DNA from: JAXGPF01 sp964463985 | Lineage (GTDB): Bacteria; Verrucomicrobiota; Kiritimatiellia; JAAZAB01 | Direction of reading: 5' to 3' | DNA: 64,000 nt | Assembly: GCA_964463985.1 (NCBI GenBank) | Contig: CAYXEK010000008.1 | Coordinates: 5,275 to 69,274, forward strand | Shown here: in pieces, positions 18,108 to 27,519 of the stretch | How the letters are laid out: each line of letters starts with the position of its first letter | Numbering within the stretch: the stretch's first letter is position 1 | Notes under the pieces: model-generated | Told to the model about the DNA's origin: nothing | Seen by the model: only the letters and a program-made list of their open reading frames with translations | Databases searched by the model: none | Position numbers and translations under genes: made by a program

Positions 18108-21100
18108 ATGAAAAAATCACAAAGAAGTGCGATGGCGTTTCTGGGGCTGTGCATCACCATGTCAATGCCGGCGAATGGATTCAATGCCCGGCCCAGGGTG
18201 CATTCCGGCGACCTGTATCGGGCCCGGCGCCTGGATGTCTACGCCACCACCAACGATCTGGCCCTGGAACGATCGGGCAAGCCCTGGGAATTTTCCGTGT
18301 CCGACCGTTGCAACTTCACTTACTTTGCGCCGGAAGTCAAAAACCTCGCCGTCAACGACCAAGGGCTGCGTTTCACGGCTGCCGGAGAAAAGGTCGTTTT
18401 AGGCTGGGGTAATTACGATGGACGGCAGGCCAAATCCGACCGGATCATGATGTTTTCCGGCTGGAACGAAGTCGAGTTCCAGGTTAAACAGTCGGCAACC
18501 TCCAGCACCTGGTCGCTGGAGCTGTGGGCCAACGGTTCGAACAAAATCGCAAATTACGGACCGGAAAGCCTGTACTGGTGGATGAAACCCAAGGCGGAGG
18601 CCAGGCTGGAAGGAACCGGCTGGCAGATATTGCGCTTCAAGGTTTACAAGGCCGGTCCCGACGGCTTTGGCCTGACGATCGCCGGGCCGGCGGACAATAC
18701 CGTGGAAATCAAATCAATCCGCGTGGTACAGGTGATCAACAATGGCCATTACCGCAAGGAGTTTGATTTACCGCGCGGGGAAATCTGGCGCGCGGTCGGC
18801 CAGATTGCCGAAGGCAACCGGCTGTTTGTGAATGGACACGAGGTGGCCGTGCGGACGATTTACGAACCCACCGCCCCGGTGGATCTGTCGCCATTCCTGG
18901 CGCCGGGCAAAAAAAACGTCATCTGCCTTAGCGCGGAACAGGCGCGCACCGCCCGCGATGCGCCGGTGGTCGCATTCCAGGGCAGGGTCATCATGCGGGA
19001 CGGCGCGGTCGTGCAACTGGATACGGGCGCGGACTGGAAGGGCGCAGGCGGAGTTCAGCCGGCAGACTGGATACAGCCGGATTACAATGACGGGCAATGG
19101 CAGCCGGTGCGCGCGGTCAATATTGACGCGGCTTTCGTGGATCGGCGCTGGCCGGCCTACGATGGACGCCTGCTGCTGGAAAATCCCGGAGCGGATCCGC
19201 TGTTGTATTTTGACGAGGCCGAACCGCTGCGGGTTAATGTCCGTGTCCCGTCCGGCATGGCGGATGCAAATACCGTGCTGCACTGGGTATTGCGCCGGGT
19301 CGAGCGTGATGCCGACCGGCCGGAAGTCGCGCGCGGCGAAGTAACCGGGAGCGCGCCCGCGCGCGATCCGGGATCGGCCGTTTACATCGTGGACGCCGGC
19401 CGGCAGACCGGCGCCGTCTATACGCTGGAAGTCGGATTGCGCCAGGCCGGCCAATGGCTGGAACGCCGCCTCGAGGAGCCTTTGATCGTCGTTGGGCGGC
19501 TGCCGATGAAAGAAGTCGCCGGCGGCAGTTTCGAAGAAGGCATGCAAATGGAGTTGGAAGACGTCATTGATTTTACGCGCGCTGACGATCCGCATCGCTG
19601 GGTGGAAGCGGCGGCGCCGCAGGCCAACGTGAAAATCAGGGGCATTGCTGCGCCGAAGCTTGTTGACAAAGGCGGCCTGGTGTACCGCGAGGTGACGGAT
19701 GAAGGCCGGGCCGCGAATTTTTCGTATCGCTTCGAATTTGCCAGGCCGCACGGCTGGTACCTGCTGGTGCTGGAATATCCCAACGACGCCGAGCGCTGGA
19801 TCGGCGTGTCCGTCACCAGCGCCGGCCGCGAAGTCGGGGGCCGTCCGCTGGCGCCCTGGCGCCGGCTGGACCCGTCCGGTTGGACTACGGAGGATGGTCC
19901 GTCGCTGGTGACGGGCGGCAAATACCCGCTGGACGGCAAAATGCATGAAATGCGCTGGCTGCATTGGGCCGACCCGGAAATTCACACCCTGGACATCGTC
20001 AATCTGAAACAGGGTTTGCGGTCGGCCGCCGCGCGTCTGCGCATTTACCGCGTGGACGAATTGCCCGCGGTCAAGATTAACGCTTCCGGCGAACGGTTTT
20101 TCGGCATTCATTCCGAGCGCGCCCGGTCGCTGGGCCGGACCTTTGGGGATGTGGACGGCCTGGATCCGTACCAGCGGCGTTACCAGAACCTGGGATACGA
20201 TTCGGTGGCCCGGTTTGCCCAGCGCCTGCGGTGGCATTTTGACGCCTGCCGGAATTACACCGAGTACCTGCGTTTTACCGGCCAGAACCTGTATGTCATG
20301 GGCTCATTCCAGTACGCCGAGGACAACACATCCTACACGCCGCCGGATTTAATGCCGGGCGACGGCCGCCTCCTGCAGGACATCCGCGAGACCGCCTTGC
20401 GCTTTTTCGAGCGGAATGGAATTACCATGTATTCCATGGTGGAATATGTCGGACATAAAACAATCAAGGCGCAATATGCCGTCGGCAACGCGGAAGTGGC
20501 CGCCGGCGCCGAAACCGTGTCGTTCGTCAACAAGAACGGCGAGCAGGGCGGCTGGCACGCCAACCCCAATCATCCCGCCATCGAGGCCGGGTATCGCCGC
20601 GTGGCGGACGACCTGGCGCGCAAGTTCGCCTTCTCCCCGGCATGGCAGGGCATCTATTACTGCGTGTTCATTGACGGCGGCGGATTCGGTCCGTCGCCCT
20701 GCGTGACCCACAAGGCGCCCTTCGATTATGATTATTCCGACGCCACGCTCGCGGCTTTCGAGCGCGATACCGGCGTGAAGGTTCCGGGAGACCCGGATGA
20801 TCCGCAACGGTTTGAGAAACGCCACCTGTTCCTGACTTCCGAACCCATGCTGGAAAAATGGGTTGACTGGCGCTGCCAGGCCACGCGCAGCTACATGGCC
20901 AAAACCCTGGAAACCCTGCATGAATACCGCAGGGATCTGAACGTGCTTTACGGCTTCCATACCGGCGCCGGCATGTGCCGGTATTGGCTGTTCGAGTCGG
21001 GCAAGCCCTACGCCCGGTACATGCGCGAGTTTGGCATGGATCCGGCCGTGGTTAAAAATGATAAAAACATCTGGTTTGGCCGGTATGTTTACCCGGTCGG

Positions 21101-22748
21101 CCCGGCCAGCGCCGGGCAGGCTTATTTCTGGGAACATATTGTCGGTCGCGAACCGTCGGAATATTACGCTGCCGGCCCCAACCGCATGGTGGTCTTGTGC
21201 ACCTGCTGGCATGAATTGCCTACCGGCGCGCCGGGTTGGCTGTTCAAGTCCCGGGGCGACAGCACATCGGGCGGGGAGGGACGGCTGGAGGACATACCGG
21301 AAGGCTGGCCCATGCCGGCCAATGTCAGCCGGTTCATTTCCCAGGCGCATGGCGACAACGTCATGGAGCCGTTCACCCAGTCCATGATCGGCGCCGACCC
21401 GGACATCCTGGTTTTCGGATTCACCGATGTCAACATCATCAACAGCCGCGAGCAGCACCTCCGGGAAGTGGCGAAGGTCATGACCGCCCTGCCCCGGGAA
21501 AAATTCGCGCCGGTGCTGGATACCGCGGATTTCCGGCACAACCTGGCCCTCCGCGCCCTGCACCAGGACGGAGATTACTGGTTTTACGCCGCCAATCCCG
21601 GTTATTGGCCGATTGAAGGCGAAGTGGTGTTGTCCGGCAAAGCGAATGTCGTGCGCCCCAGCGACGGCGCGCCGGTGGCGACGCGGGAACAGGACGGCAA
21701 AACCGTCGTGCCGATTGCTCTCAAGCCGTATGGCATGGCGGCCTTCCGGATTGCCGGTGCTGAAATCTCAAATCTGAAATCTCAAATCTCGAACATCGCC
21801 ATCGCCGCCTGGAGCAATAAGCCGGTGCCCGACTCGGAACTGGCGCATATGCGCAATATCCTCCGGGATGTGGCGGCGATCATGAACGATCCTTCCGCCA
21901 CCCTGGCAATTACCCGCACGGACCGCGATTTCATGCGCGGCGTCATGGCGCGGGCGGAGGAATTGCTCGCCCGGAACGAATACGCCGCCGCCTGGTCGGA
22001 AATGACCAACTGGCGGTTCTGGTCCCTCTGGAAGGAAAATCTGATTCCGGCCAGTGAATTTTCGGCGCGTCTGCCGGACCGGCCGGGTCCGGCGGCCGCC
22101 ATTGATTCATGGGAACGTCCGGTGCTGACGGCGGTTGCCGCCGCGGGTGCGCCGCCCGAAATTGACGGGAATCTGGAAGACGCAGCATGGAAACAAGCGC
22201 CCGCCAGTTTCCGGTTTTTAAGCATCAGCGCCGGTCCGGCGGCTTACCTGGGCATACCCCTGGTGGATACGGCCGTGCAGGCGTGTTATGACAGTCAAAA
22301 CCTGTATTTGGGATTGCGCATGGCCGATCCGGACGTCCAGGCCTTGCGCAAGACGGCCAGCCCGGACCAGCCGATCGAGGTCTTGCGCAAGTACGACGAT
22401 ACGATGGTCATGTTCATCAATGCCGAAAATGCCCGGGTGCGCCAGTTTGCCGTAAACGCCGGCGGCGTGAAATATTATGCCGGATCGGCCGAGTGGGGCG
22501 TGACCGGCGACGATCTGCGCCAGGCGGAATGGAAAGCTGCCACCGGTGCGGCGGACGGATATTGGACGATTGAGGCGGCAATCCCCTTCAAGGCGCTGGA
22601 AGTCGCCGGTCCGTCTTCCGGCGCAAAGTGGCGCGCGAATTTCATCCGGCGTTTCCGCGAATTCAGCATTCCGGAAAGTTACTGGGCGCGCATCAGGCAG
22701 AAGTGGACGGATGTTGAATGCTACGGCGACCTGGTTTTTAATAATTGA
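18108..22748 (+). CDS. Very large secreted multidomain putative hydrolase with C-terminal CBM9
   Basis: A 1546-residue exported protein. The signal peptide is about residues 1-27 (MKKSQRSAMAFLGLCITM...). Beta-sandwich domains follow (about 30-215, and about 225-370, where GNRLFVNGHEVAVRTIYEPT resembles a GH2-type sugar-binding domain). Residues about 650-1130 appear to be a TIM-barrel hydrolase (DYSDATLAAFERDTGVKVPG, WQGIYYCVFIDGGG). A short beta domain comes next, then a spacer made by a tandem 14-bp repeat (about residue 1218). The CBM9-like C-terminus spans about 1337-1546 (PPEIDGNLEDAAWKQAP, YDSQNLYLGLRMADPD). A GAAAGAGG site precedes the ATG. It lies in a tight run with the genes at 15965, 22764 and 23945. 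Catalytic residues and substrate are not identified. Confidence 0.72.
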   Translation: MKKSQRSAMAFLGLCITMSMPANGFNARPRVHSGDLYRARRLDVYATTNDLALERSGKPWEFSVSDRCNFTYFAPEVKNLAVNDQGLRFTAAGEKVVLGWGNYDGRQAKSDRIMMFSGWNEVEFQVKQSATSSTWSLELWANGSNKIANYGPESLYWWMKPKAEARLEGTGWQILRFKVYKAGPDGFGLTIAGPADNTVEIKSIRVVQVINNGHYRKEFDLPRGEIWRAVGQIAEGNRLFVNGHEVAVRTIYEPTAPVDLSPFLAPGKKNVICLSAEQARTARDAPVVAFQGRVIMRDGAVVQLDTGADWKGAGGVQPADWIQPDYNDGQWQPVRAVNIDAAFVDRRWPAYDGRLLLENPGADPLLYFDEAEPLRVNVRVPSGMADANTVLHWVLRRVERDADRPEVARGEVTGSAPARDPGSAVYIVDAGRQTGAVYTLEVGLRQAGQWLERRLEEPLIVVGRLPMKEVAGGSFEEGMQMELEDVIDFTRADDPHRWVEAAAPQANVKIRGIAAPKLVDKGGLVYREVTDEGRAANFSYRFEFARPHGWYLLVLEYPNDAERWIGVSVTSAGREVGGRPLAPWRRLDPSGWTTEDGPSLVTGGKYPLDGKMHEMRWLHWADPEIHTLDIVNLKQGLRSAAARLRIYRVDELPAVKINASGERFFGIHSERARSLGRTFGDVDGLDPYQRRYQNLGYDSVARFAQRLRWHFDACRNYTEYLRFTGQNLYVMGSFQYAEDNTSYTPPDLMPGDGRLLQDIRETALRFFERNGITMYSMVEYVGHKTIKAQYAVGNAEVAAGAETVSFVNKNGEQGGWHANPNHPAIEAGYRRVADDLARKFAFSPAWQGIYYCVFIDGGGFGPSPCVTHKAPFDYDYSDATLAAFERDTGVKVPGDPDDPQRFEKRHLFLTSEPMLEKWVDWRCQATRSYMAKTLETLHEYRRDLNVLYGFHTGAGMCRYWLFESGKPYARYMREFGMDPAVVKNDKNIWFGRYVYPVGPASAGQAYFWEHIVGREPSEYYAAGPNRMVVLCTCWHELPTGAPGWLFKSRGDSTSGGEGRLEDIPEGWPMPANVSRFISQAHGDNVMEPFTQSMIGADPDILVFGFTDVNIINSREQHLREVAKVMTALPREKFAPVLDTADFRHNLALRALHQDGDYWFYAANPGYWPIEGEVVLSGKANVVRPSDGAPVATREQDGKTVVPIALKPYGMAAFRIAGAEISNLKSQISNIAIAAWSNKPVPDSELAHMRNILRDVAAIMNDPSATLAITRTDRDFMRGVMARAEELLARNEYAAAWSEMTNWRFWSLWKENLIPASEFSARLPDRPGPAAAIDSWERPVLTAVAAAGAPPEIDGNLEDAAWKQAPASFRFLSISAGPAAYLGIPLVDTAVQACYDSQNLYLGLRMADPDVQALRKTASPDQPIEVLRKYDDTMVMFINAENARVRQFAVNAGGVKYYAGSAEWGVTGDDLRQAEWKAATGAADGYWTIEAAIPFKALEVAGPSSGAKWRANFIRRFREFSIPESYWARIRQKWTDVECYGDLVFNN
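21761..21788. repeat. Tandem 14-bp repeat inside a coding sequence
   Basis: TGAAATCTCAAATC occurs twice in tandem (21761-21774 and 21775-21788), in frame inside the 1546-residue protein, where it encodes EISNLKSQISN. Its AT-rich composition contrasts with the GC-rich surroundings. It sits between predicted domains. Confidence 0.85.
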
Positions 22749-22763
22749 TAAAAGGAGGAATAA

Positions 22764-23936
22764 ATGAGTGCAAAACATGCCCGCATGGCTGGTCTATCCT
22801 GCTTGTTGATGACTGTCTTGGCGATGAATTTTTCATACGCCGGCCCGGATGGCGCTGCTTATCAGGCCAAAATGAAAGAAGCTTCGAGGGCCCAGGCGCG
22901 CGGTTTGTGGATGGACGCCGCGCAGGCGTTTGACGCGGCAGCCGGGCTGGCGGCGGATGACGCCCAGCGCGCCCTGGCGCAATTGGGGCAGGGACGCAAC
23001 CTGGTGGCGGCCGGCGATGCCGGCGCCGGCCGGGCAACGCTCCGCAAGGCGCTTGAATCGCAAGCGCTTAAACCGGATGATTGCGCCGAAGCCTGGAAGT
23101 TGATCGGCAATTCCCACCGCGGCGAATATTCGTTCGACCTGGCTGTCGAAGCTTATACGCGGATCATCAGCCTGAGCAATGTCAACGTCGCCGGCCAGGC
23201 GCGGGGCTTTGCCGCCATCGGCGAAACGGAATACGCGCGCGGAAATTATCCCGGCGCGCGCGAAGCCTGGGCCCGGGCGCTGGCCCTGCCCCGGGTAGCG
23301 CCGATCCATCTGCAACCGGCCTGGATCGGCATGGGCGACAGTTATATGGCCGAAGGCAATTTCCAGGAAGCCTTCCAGGCATATCAGCAGGTTTTAAAGG
23401 CCGGGAACGCGGACGCGCCGACCAAACAGCGCGCCGGAATCGGCGCGGGCAACGCGCTCTATGAAGCCGGCGATTATCCGGGCGCCTGCAAGGCTTACCT
23501 GGCGCTGGCGGACAAGCACCAGGCGCCGTTGACCGTGATCGAAAGGCTGGACACCATTTTCCGGATGCAATTGCATAAGGCCGCGGCATTGCGCGCGGCG
23601 GGGAAATTGGCGGCGGCGCGCGCGGAATACGCCATGGTGCTGGACATGGAGAGGGTGGAGGATCATCATCGGGCGACTGCCCGGCTGGGAATCGGCCAAT
23701 GCCTGGAGGCCGAAAAACAATTCGCCGAAGCGCGCGCAGCCTATGCCGCAGTTATGGCCATGCCGGGCGTCCGCTGGCCGGACCGCGGTCGGGCGCAGAT
23801 GGGGCTCGCCCGCTGTTTCGAGGCGGAAGGCAACCGCCAGGCGGCGCGAGAGGCGTATGCCAAATTACTTGACATGTCCAACATCGCGGAGTCGGACAGG
23901 GCGGCGGCGCAAGCCCGGTTGCAAAATGAAGGTTAA
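22764..23936 (+). CDS. Exported TPR-repeat protein
   Basis: A 390-residue protein with a signal peptide (about 1-26, ending FSYA) followed by TPR-like helical pairs through the rest of the chain. Clear units include AEAWKLIGNSHRGEYSFDLA, QPAWIGMGDSYMAEGNFQEA and RAQMGLARCFEAEGNRQAA. TPR arrays act as protein-binding scaffolds; here the location would be periplasmic. A perfect AAAGGAGG site sits before the ATG. It follows the 1546-residue gene by 15 nt and precedes the next gene by 8 nt, so it is likely part of the same transcript and may organise the exported enzymes. That role is inference. Confidence 0.82.
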   Translation: MSAKHARMAGLSCLLMTVLAMNFSYAGPDGAAYQAKMKEASRAQARGLWMDAAQAFDAAAGLAADDAQRALAQLGQGRNLVAAGDAGAGRATLRKALESQALKPDDCAEAWKLIGNSHRGEYSFDLAVEAYTRIISLSNVNVAGQARGFAAIGETEYARGNYPGAREAWARALALPRVAPIHLQPAWIGMGDSYMAEGNFQEAFQAYQQVLKAGNADAPTKQRAGIGAGNALYEAGDYPGACKAYLALADKHQAPLTVIERLDTIFRMQLHKAAALRAAGKLAAARAEYAMVLDMERVEDHHRATARLGIGQCLEAEKQFAEARAAYAAVMAMPGVRWPDRGRAQMGLARCFEAEGNRQAAREAYAKLLDMSNIAESDRAAAQARLQNEG

Positions 23937-23944
23937 TTTTTCCC

Positions 23945-25639
23945 GTGAAACCAGCGATACACGCAACGGCGGATTTTGTTGACGACCTGGTTTTTCACGG
24001 CGAATTATATACCCCCGCGCAGTTGGACGGTCTGCTGGCTTCCCTGCAAAGGCTGGGCGTCGCGCGGCTGGACTGGCATTACGACACCTGGCACGATCTT
24101 TACGAGCGCATGCCTTACCAGGGCCGTCGTAATCTGCTGGCTTATATGGCGGAAAAGGCGCATGCCGCCGGCATGGAAGTCCACGCCGTTTTCAAGCCGT
24201 TTGAGATGGGCGGCCTGTATCACACCCATTTCATGGTGCCGCACCCTTTCCCGCGACCGCCGGGCATCCCCCTCCTCTGCAATCACCTCGGCATTTCCTA
24301 CATGGTTGATCCGTTTGTTCTCTCGCACCCGGAAATGCGCCTGAAACGCATGGCCGGGGATTGGAATCCCCCGGGCCGGGTTACGGAGATAAGATTGGTC
24401 AAATCCGACGATGCGCCGGCGGAAATCCGGCGGGAACATTTGTCCATCCTGACCAGCCGGCGCAACGGTGAATCGTTTTTATACGAAAAACCATGGGGCC
24501 TGCAGGAGCGGATCGAGCAGCGCGGCGGCAGACCGCGGCGCATATTGGCATTGCAGGGTCTGGACCTGGATGAAACGCAGCGCTATATCACGGTCAAATG
24601 TTCCCGGCGCACGCCGCGCGGTTCTTTTGCCAACGCTATGCACGAGATCATGGAAATCTATTCCAACGGATGCCGGCTGCCCGCCCTGGCGTTCGACGAG
24701 CATATCGGCCTGCGCAAACTCCAGCAAAGCCGGCTTAACCAGGGCCGGCCGCTGTATCCCGGGGCGGGAATCATATCGCCGTATGCCAGGCACCCGGACG
24801 TCTTGGAGTTCGTCAGGGACACCCGCAGGATTGCCGATATCTACGAAAATTATTTCCGGCTTGACGTTTTGACCCCGCAGGAATGGCATGATCTGCCGGC
24901 TGCGGTCCGCGATGATTTCACTCCATGTCTTGACCGCGATCATGGCGCGATGTCCGGGTTCGCCGGCCTTTACCGCGGCAAGGCGGAGTATTGTTCGTCG
25001 TTGCTTCATCCGGTTTACCCGGAAGTGCGCAATTACTGGCTGGATGTCACGCGCCGCTGCCTGGCCTGCGGCGTGGACGGCGTCGGGTACCGCGTGGAAA
25101 ACCACAACCGCAGCAGCGAGCCGGAACTGTACGGTTTCAACGCGCCGGCGCTGGCGGCAACCGGCGGCCGCGCCGATCCAGAGGCCTTGGCGCAGGTGAA
25201 CGGCGCCGCCTACACCCAATTCCTGCGCGAGGCGCGCGACCTGCTGCATGCGGCCGGCAAGGTTGTCACGCTCCAGATTGCGACCGACACCAATCAGAAA
25301 CACGGTTATGCACCCTGGAATTTTGAATGGCAATGGGAACGCTGGATCGAAGAGGATCTGGCCGATGTCGTTTACGCCTATCCCCGCGCGCCGGATTGGG
25401 CGGAAGATGATTTTGCTGGCCGCGTGGCGGCAAAGGCGCGCCGGCGCGGCAAGCCGGTCGTTTTCAAGTGCGGCGTCGCGTCGGCGGCCGTGGAGCAGGC
25501 GCTGCGGTTCGCGCGGAACCATGCCGGCCCGGATGCCGTCAACCTGTACGAAACCGCCTTTTTTACCCGGATCGGAGAGAATGGCAGGTTGGAAGGCAGC
25601 CGGGAATTGGAGAAGGTTGTTGAAAATTACCGGATGTGA
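23945..25639 (+). CDS. Putative TIM-barrel glycoside hydrolase (GHL10-like)
   Basis: A 564-residue protein starting with GTG at 23945. Two stretches read like a family-A TIM barrel: LQRLGVARLDWHYDTWHDLY and YMAEKAHAAGMEVHAVFKPF at the start, and EVRNYWLDVTRRCLACGVDG plus VGYRVENHNRS further on. It ends with ADVVYAYPRAPDWAEDDFAG. The order of motifs resembles the hypothetical glycosyl hydrolase families seen in PVC genomes, but I cannot place it in a CAZy family. No signal peptide is seen. It is 8 nt after the TPR gene and 30 nt before the third beta-helix gene. Confidence 0.6.
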   Translation: MKPAIHATADFVDDLVFHGELYTPAQLDGLLASLQRLGVARLDWHYDTWHDLYERMPYQGRRNLLAYMAEKAHAAGMEVHAVFKPFEMGGLYHTHFMVPHPFPRPPGIPLLCNHLGISYMVDPFVLSHPEMRLKRMAGDWNPPGRVTEIRLVKSDDAPAEIRREHLSILTSRRNGESFLYEKPWGLQERIEQRGGRPRRILALQGLDLDETQRYITVKCSRRTPRGSFANAMHEIMEIYSNGCRLPALAFDEHIGLRKLQQSRLNQGRPLYPGAGIISPYARHPDVLEFVRDTRRIADIYENYFRLDVLTPQEWHDLPAAVRDDFTPCLDRDHGAMSGFAGLYRGKAEYCSSLLHPVYPEVRNYWLDVTRRCLACGVDGVGYRVENHNRSSEPELYGFNAPALAATGGRADPEALAQVNGAAYTQFLREARDLLHAAGKVVTLQIATDTNQKHGYAPWNFEWQWERWIEEDLADVVYAYPRAPDWAEDDFAGRVAAKARRRGKPVVFKCGVASAAVEQALRFARNHAGPDAVNLYETAFFTRIGENGRLEGSRELEKVVENYRM

Positions 25640-25669
25640 TTTTATAATGCCGGAAAGGGAGGATGGATT

Positions 25670-27308
25670 ATGCATGCATGTCAACTCAGATTGTCAGCCA
25701 TGGCGCGGATGCCGGCGCGGCTTGGCTGGTCACGCGCGGTATGCGCCGCCTTGTCCGTGCTGGCGGCCTCGGGATTGCGGGCGCAGACGATTTATGTGGA
25801 TGTCAATACGGGCGATGACGCGCGCACGGGACTGGGCGACTGGACCAACGCCGTCAAGACCATCAGCAACGGCGTGAGCCTGGCGCAGACCGGCTATACC
25901 GTGCTGGTGGCCACCGGGACGTATTACGTGGCGACCAATATCCTGGTCACCCGCGCCATCACCATCCGCAGTTGGAATGCCGGCGCCCTGGATCCGTCCA
26001 ACACCGTGATTGACGGCCAATCCGCCACGCGCTGCATGAACGTGGCTTATCCCGGCGTTTTGGTCGCGGGTTTTACCTTGCGCAATGGCAATAGCGGCGC
26101 GGGGTATGGCGGCGGCATCTATCTTGGCCGCGGCGTCATGTCCAATTGCTATGTGCATCACAACACATCGGTCAACCGCGGCGGGGGCATCTACATTGGT
26201 CTGGCCGACGCCCTGGCGGTGGATTGCGCGGTGTACAGCAACACCGTGTCGCCCACGGGCGACCGCGGCGGCGGCGGCGTGCTGGTCAACGCCGGCGAAT
26301 TGCGCAATTCGCTGGTATTTGATAACGGCTGCGTGACCCGCGGCGGCGGCGTGTTCGTCATGACCGACGGCATGGCGCGCGGATGTTCGGTCTTCAATAA
26401 CTCCGCCAACGAAGCCGGCGGCGTTTATTGCGGCTGGCATTCCACGGCCTCGGCGGTCAGCAACCGGATTTACGGCAATGTGGCGACGAATTTCGGCGGC
26501 GGCATATTCTGCGGCACGATTAAAAAAGGATCCTTGCTNNNNNNNNNNNNNNNNNNNNNNNNNNNNNNNNNNNNNNNNNNNNNNNNNNNNNNNNNNNNNN
26601 NNNNNNNNNNNNNNNNNNNNNNNNNNNNNNNNNNNNNNCGGAGGTGGAGGAGTTTATCTGGGCGCGCCCGGCCGGATCGAGCATTGCTCAATTGTCAGCA
26701 ATCGTGCGCCCTGGAGTTCCGCGGGCGGCGCGTGTCTGTACCGCCAGTTTGCCGTCTATTCCTCCGGCGCCTATGATGACTTGACCATCCGCAACTGCCT
26801 GATTGCCGACAACCAGGCCGCGGCCGGCGGCGGCTTGCTGTTATATGCCTGCGATACCAACAAAGCCGTCCGCCTGGAAAACTGCACGGTGGCGGGGAAT
26901 GCGGCGTCGAATTACGCGGGCGGCGTGTGGTTTTACCAGTCAACCAACGCGACCCTGACCAACGTGATCGCCTATCACAACAGCGCCCCGGCGGATGAAA
27001 ACATCCGCACCAACAATTCGGCTTACATGCTGGGTTATTGCTGCGTGACGCCGACCAATCACCTCGGCGAGGCCGGTGCGCTGGTGAATGTGACGACCAA
27101 CGATCCCGGGTTCCTGGCGCGGGAATCGGGCAATTACCGGCTTAATGCCGGCTCGCCGTGTCTGAATGCCGGGTTGATTCAGGACTGGGCCCTGTTGCCG
27201 GACGCATCCGACCTGGAAGGCCAGCCCCGGCTGGACCGGGTTACGCGGCGGATAGACATGGGGTGCTACGAGGGATTGCCGGGCTGCACCATCATCATGT
27301 TGCGGTAA
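25670..27308 (+). CDS. Secreted beta-helix protein (paralogue 3), broken by an assembly gap
   Basis: The third beta-helix paralogue. A GGGAGG site precedes the ATG. The signal peptide is about 1-39, and the mature protein starts TIYVDVNTGDDARTGLGDW, nearly the same as the gene at 2658. The helix coils are broken by 100 N at 26539-26638. The reading frame after the gap differs from that before it, which is expected because the N-run length is arbitrary. By comparison with paralogue 1, about 25-40 residues are missing. The C-terminus (about the last 60 residues) has GSPCLNAG ... DLEGQPRLD ... DMGCYE and the tail GLPGCTIIMLR. Its 3' half is very close to paralogue 1 at nucleotide level, pointing to recent duplication or gene conversion. 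Confidence 0.78.
26539..26638. other. Assembly gap (100 N)
   Basis: There are exactly 100 N, the usual placeholder for a scaffold join of unknown size. It interrupts the beta-helix gene at 25670 in a region that is repetitive among the paralogues, which is a probable reason for the break. Confidence 0.98.
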
Positions 27309-27462
27309 CAGCAGGCGGGCGTGCCGCGCCGCACTTTGGCGAAGAAAGTTTGTGGTGAGTACACGTGAATCCTGGAGGGTAAACTCCCGGTGGGCCATCC
27401 GGTTTTACCATCATGCAATTTAATGGTTTTGATTTTTCCGGAAACGGCTAAACAATCCGTAC

Positions 27463-27490
27463 CTTCTTTGCGGCTTGGCTCCTTTGCGGG
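27463..27490. repeat. Degenerate copy of the CAAAGGCGC-type repeat
   Basis: CTTCTTTGCGGCTTGGCTCC... read on the minus strand gives CCCGCAAAGGAGCCAAGCCG, resembling the left arm at 6785. It lies just before the gene at 27520 in a 211-bp intergenic stretch that holds no other gene. Confidence 0.45.
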
Positions 27491-27519
27491 AAAACAAAGC
27501 GGTTTTGCATGGAATGCTG

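Noticed and set aside
18768..20237. 489-codon minus-strand frame
   Set aside because: It lies fully inside the 1546-residue gene, whose own frame has a signal peptide and recognisable domains.
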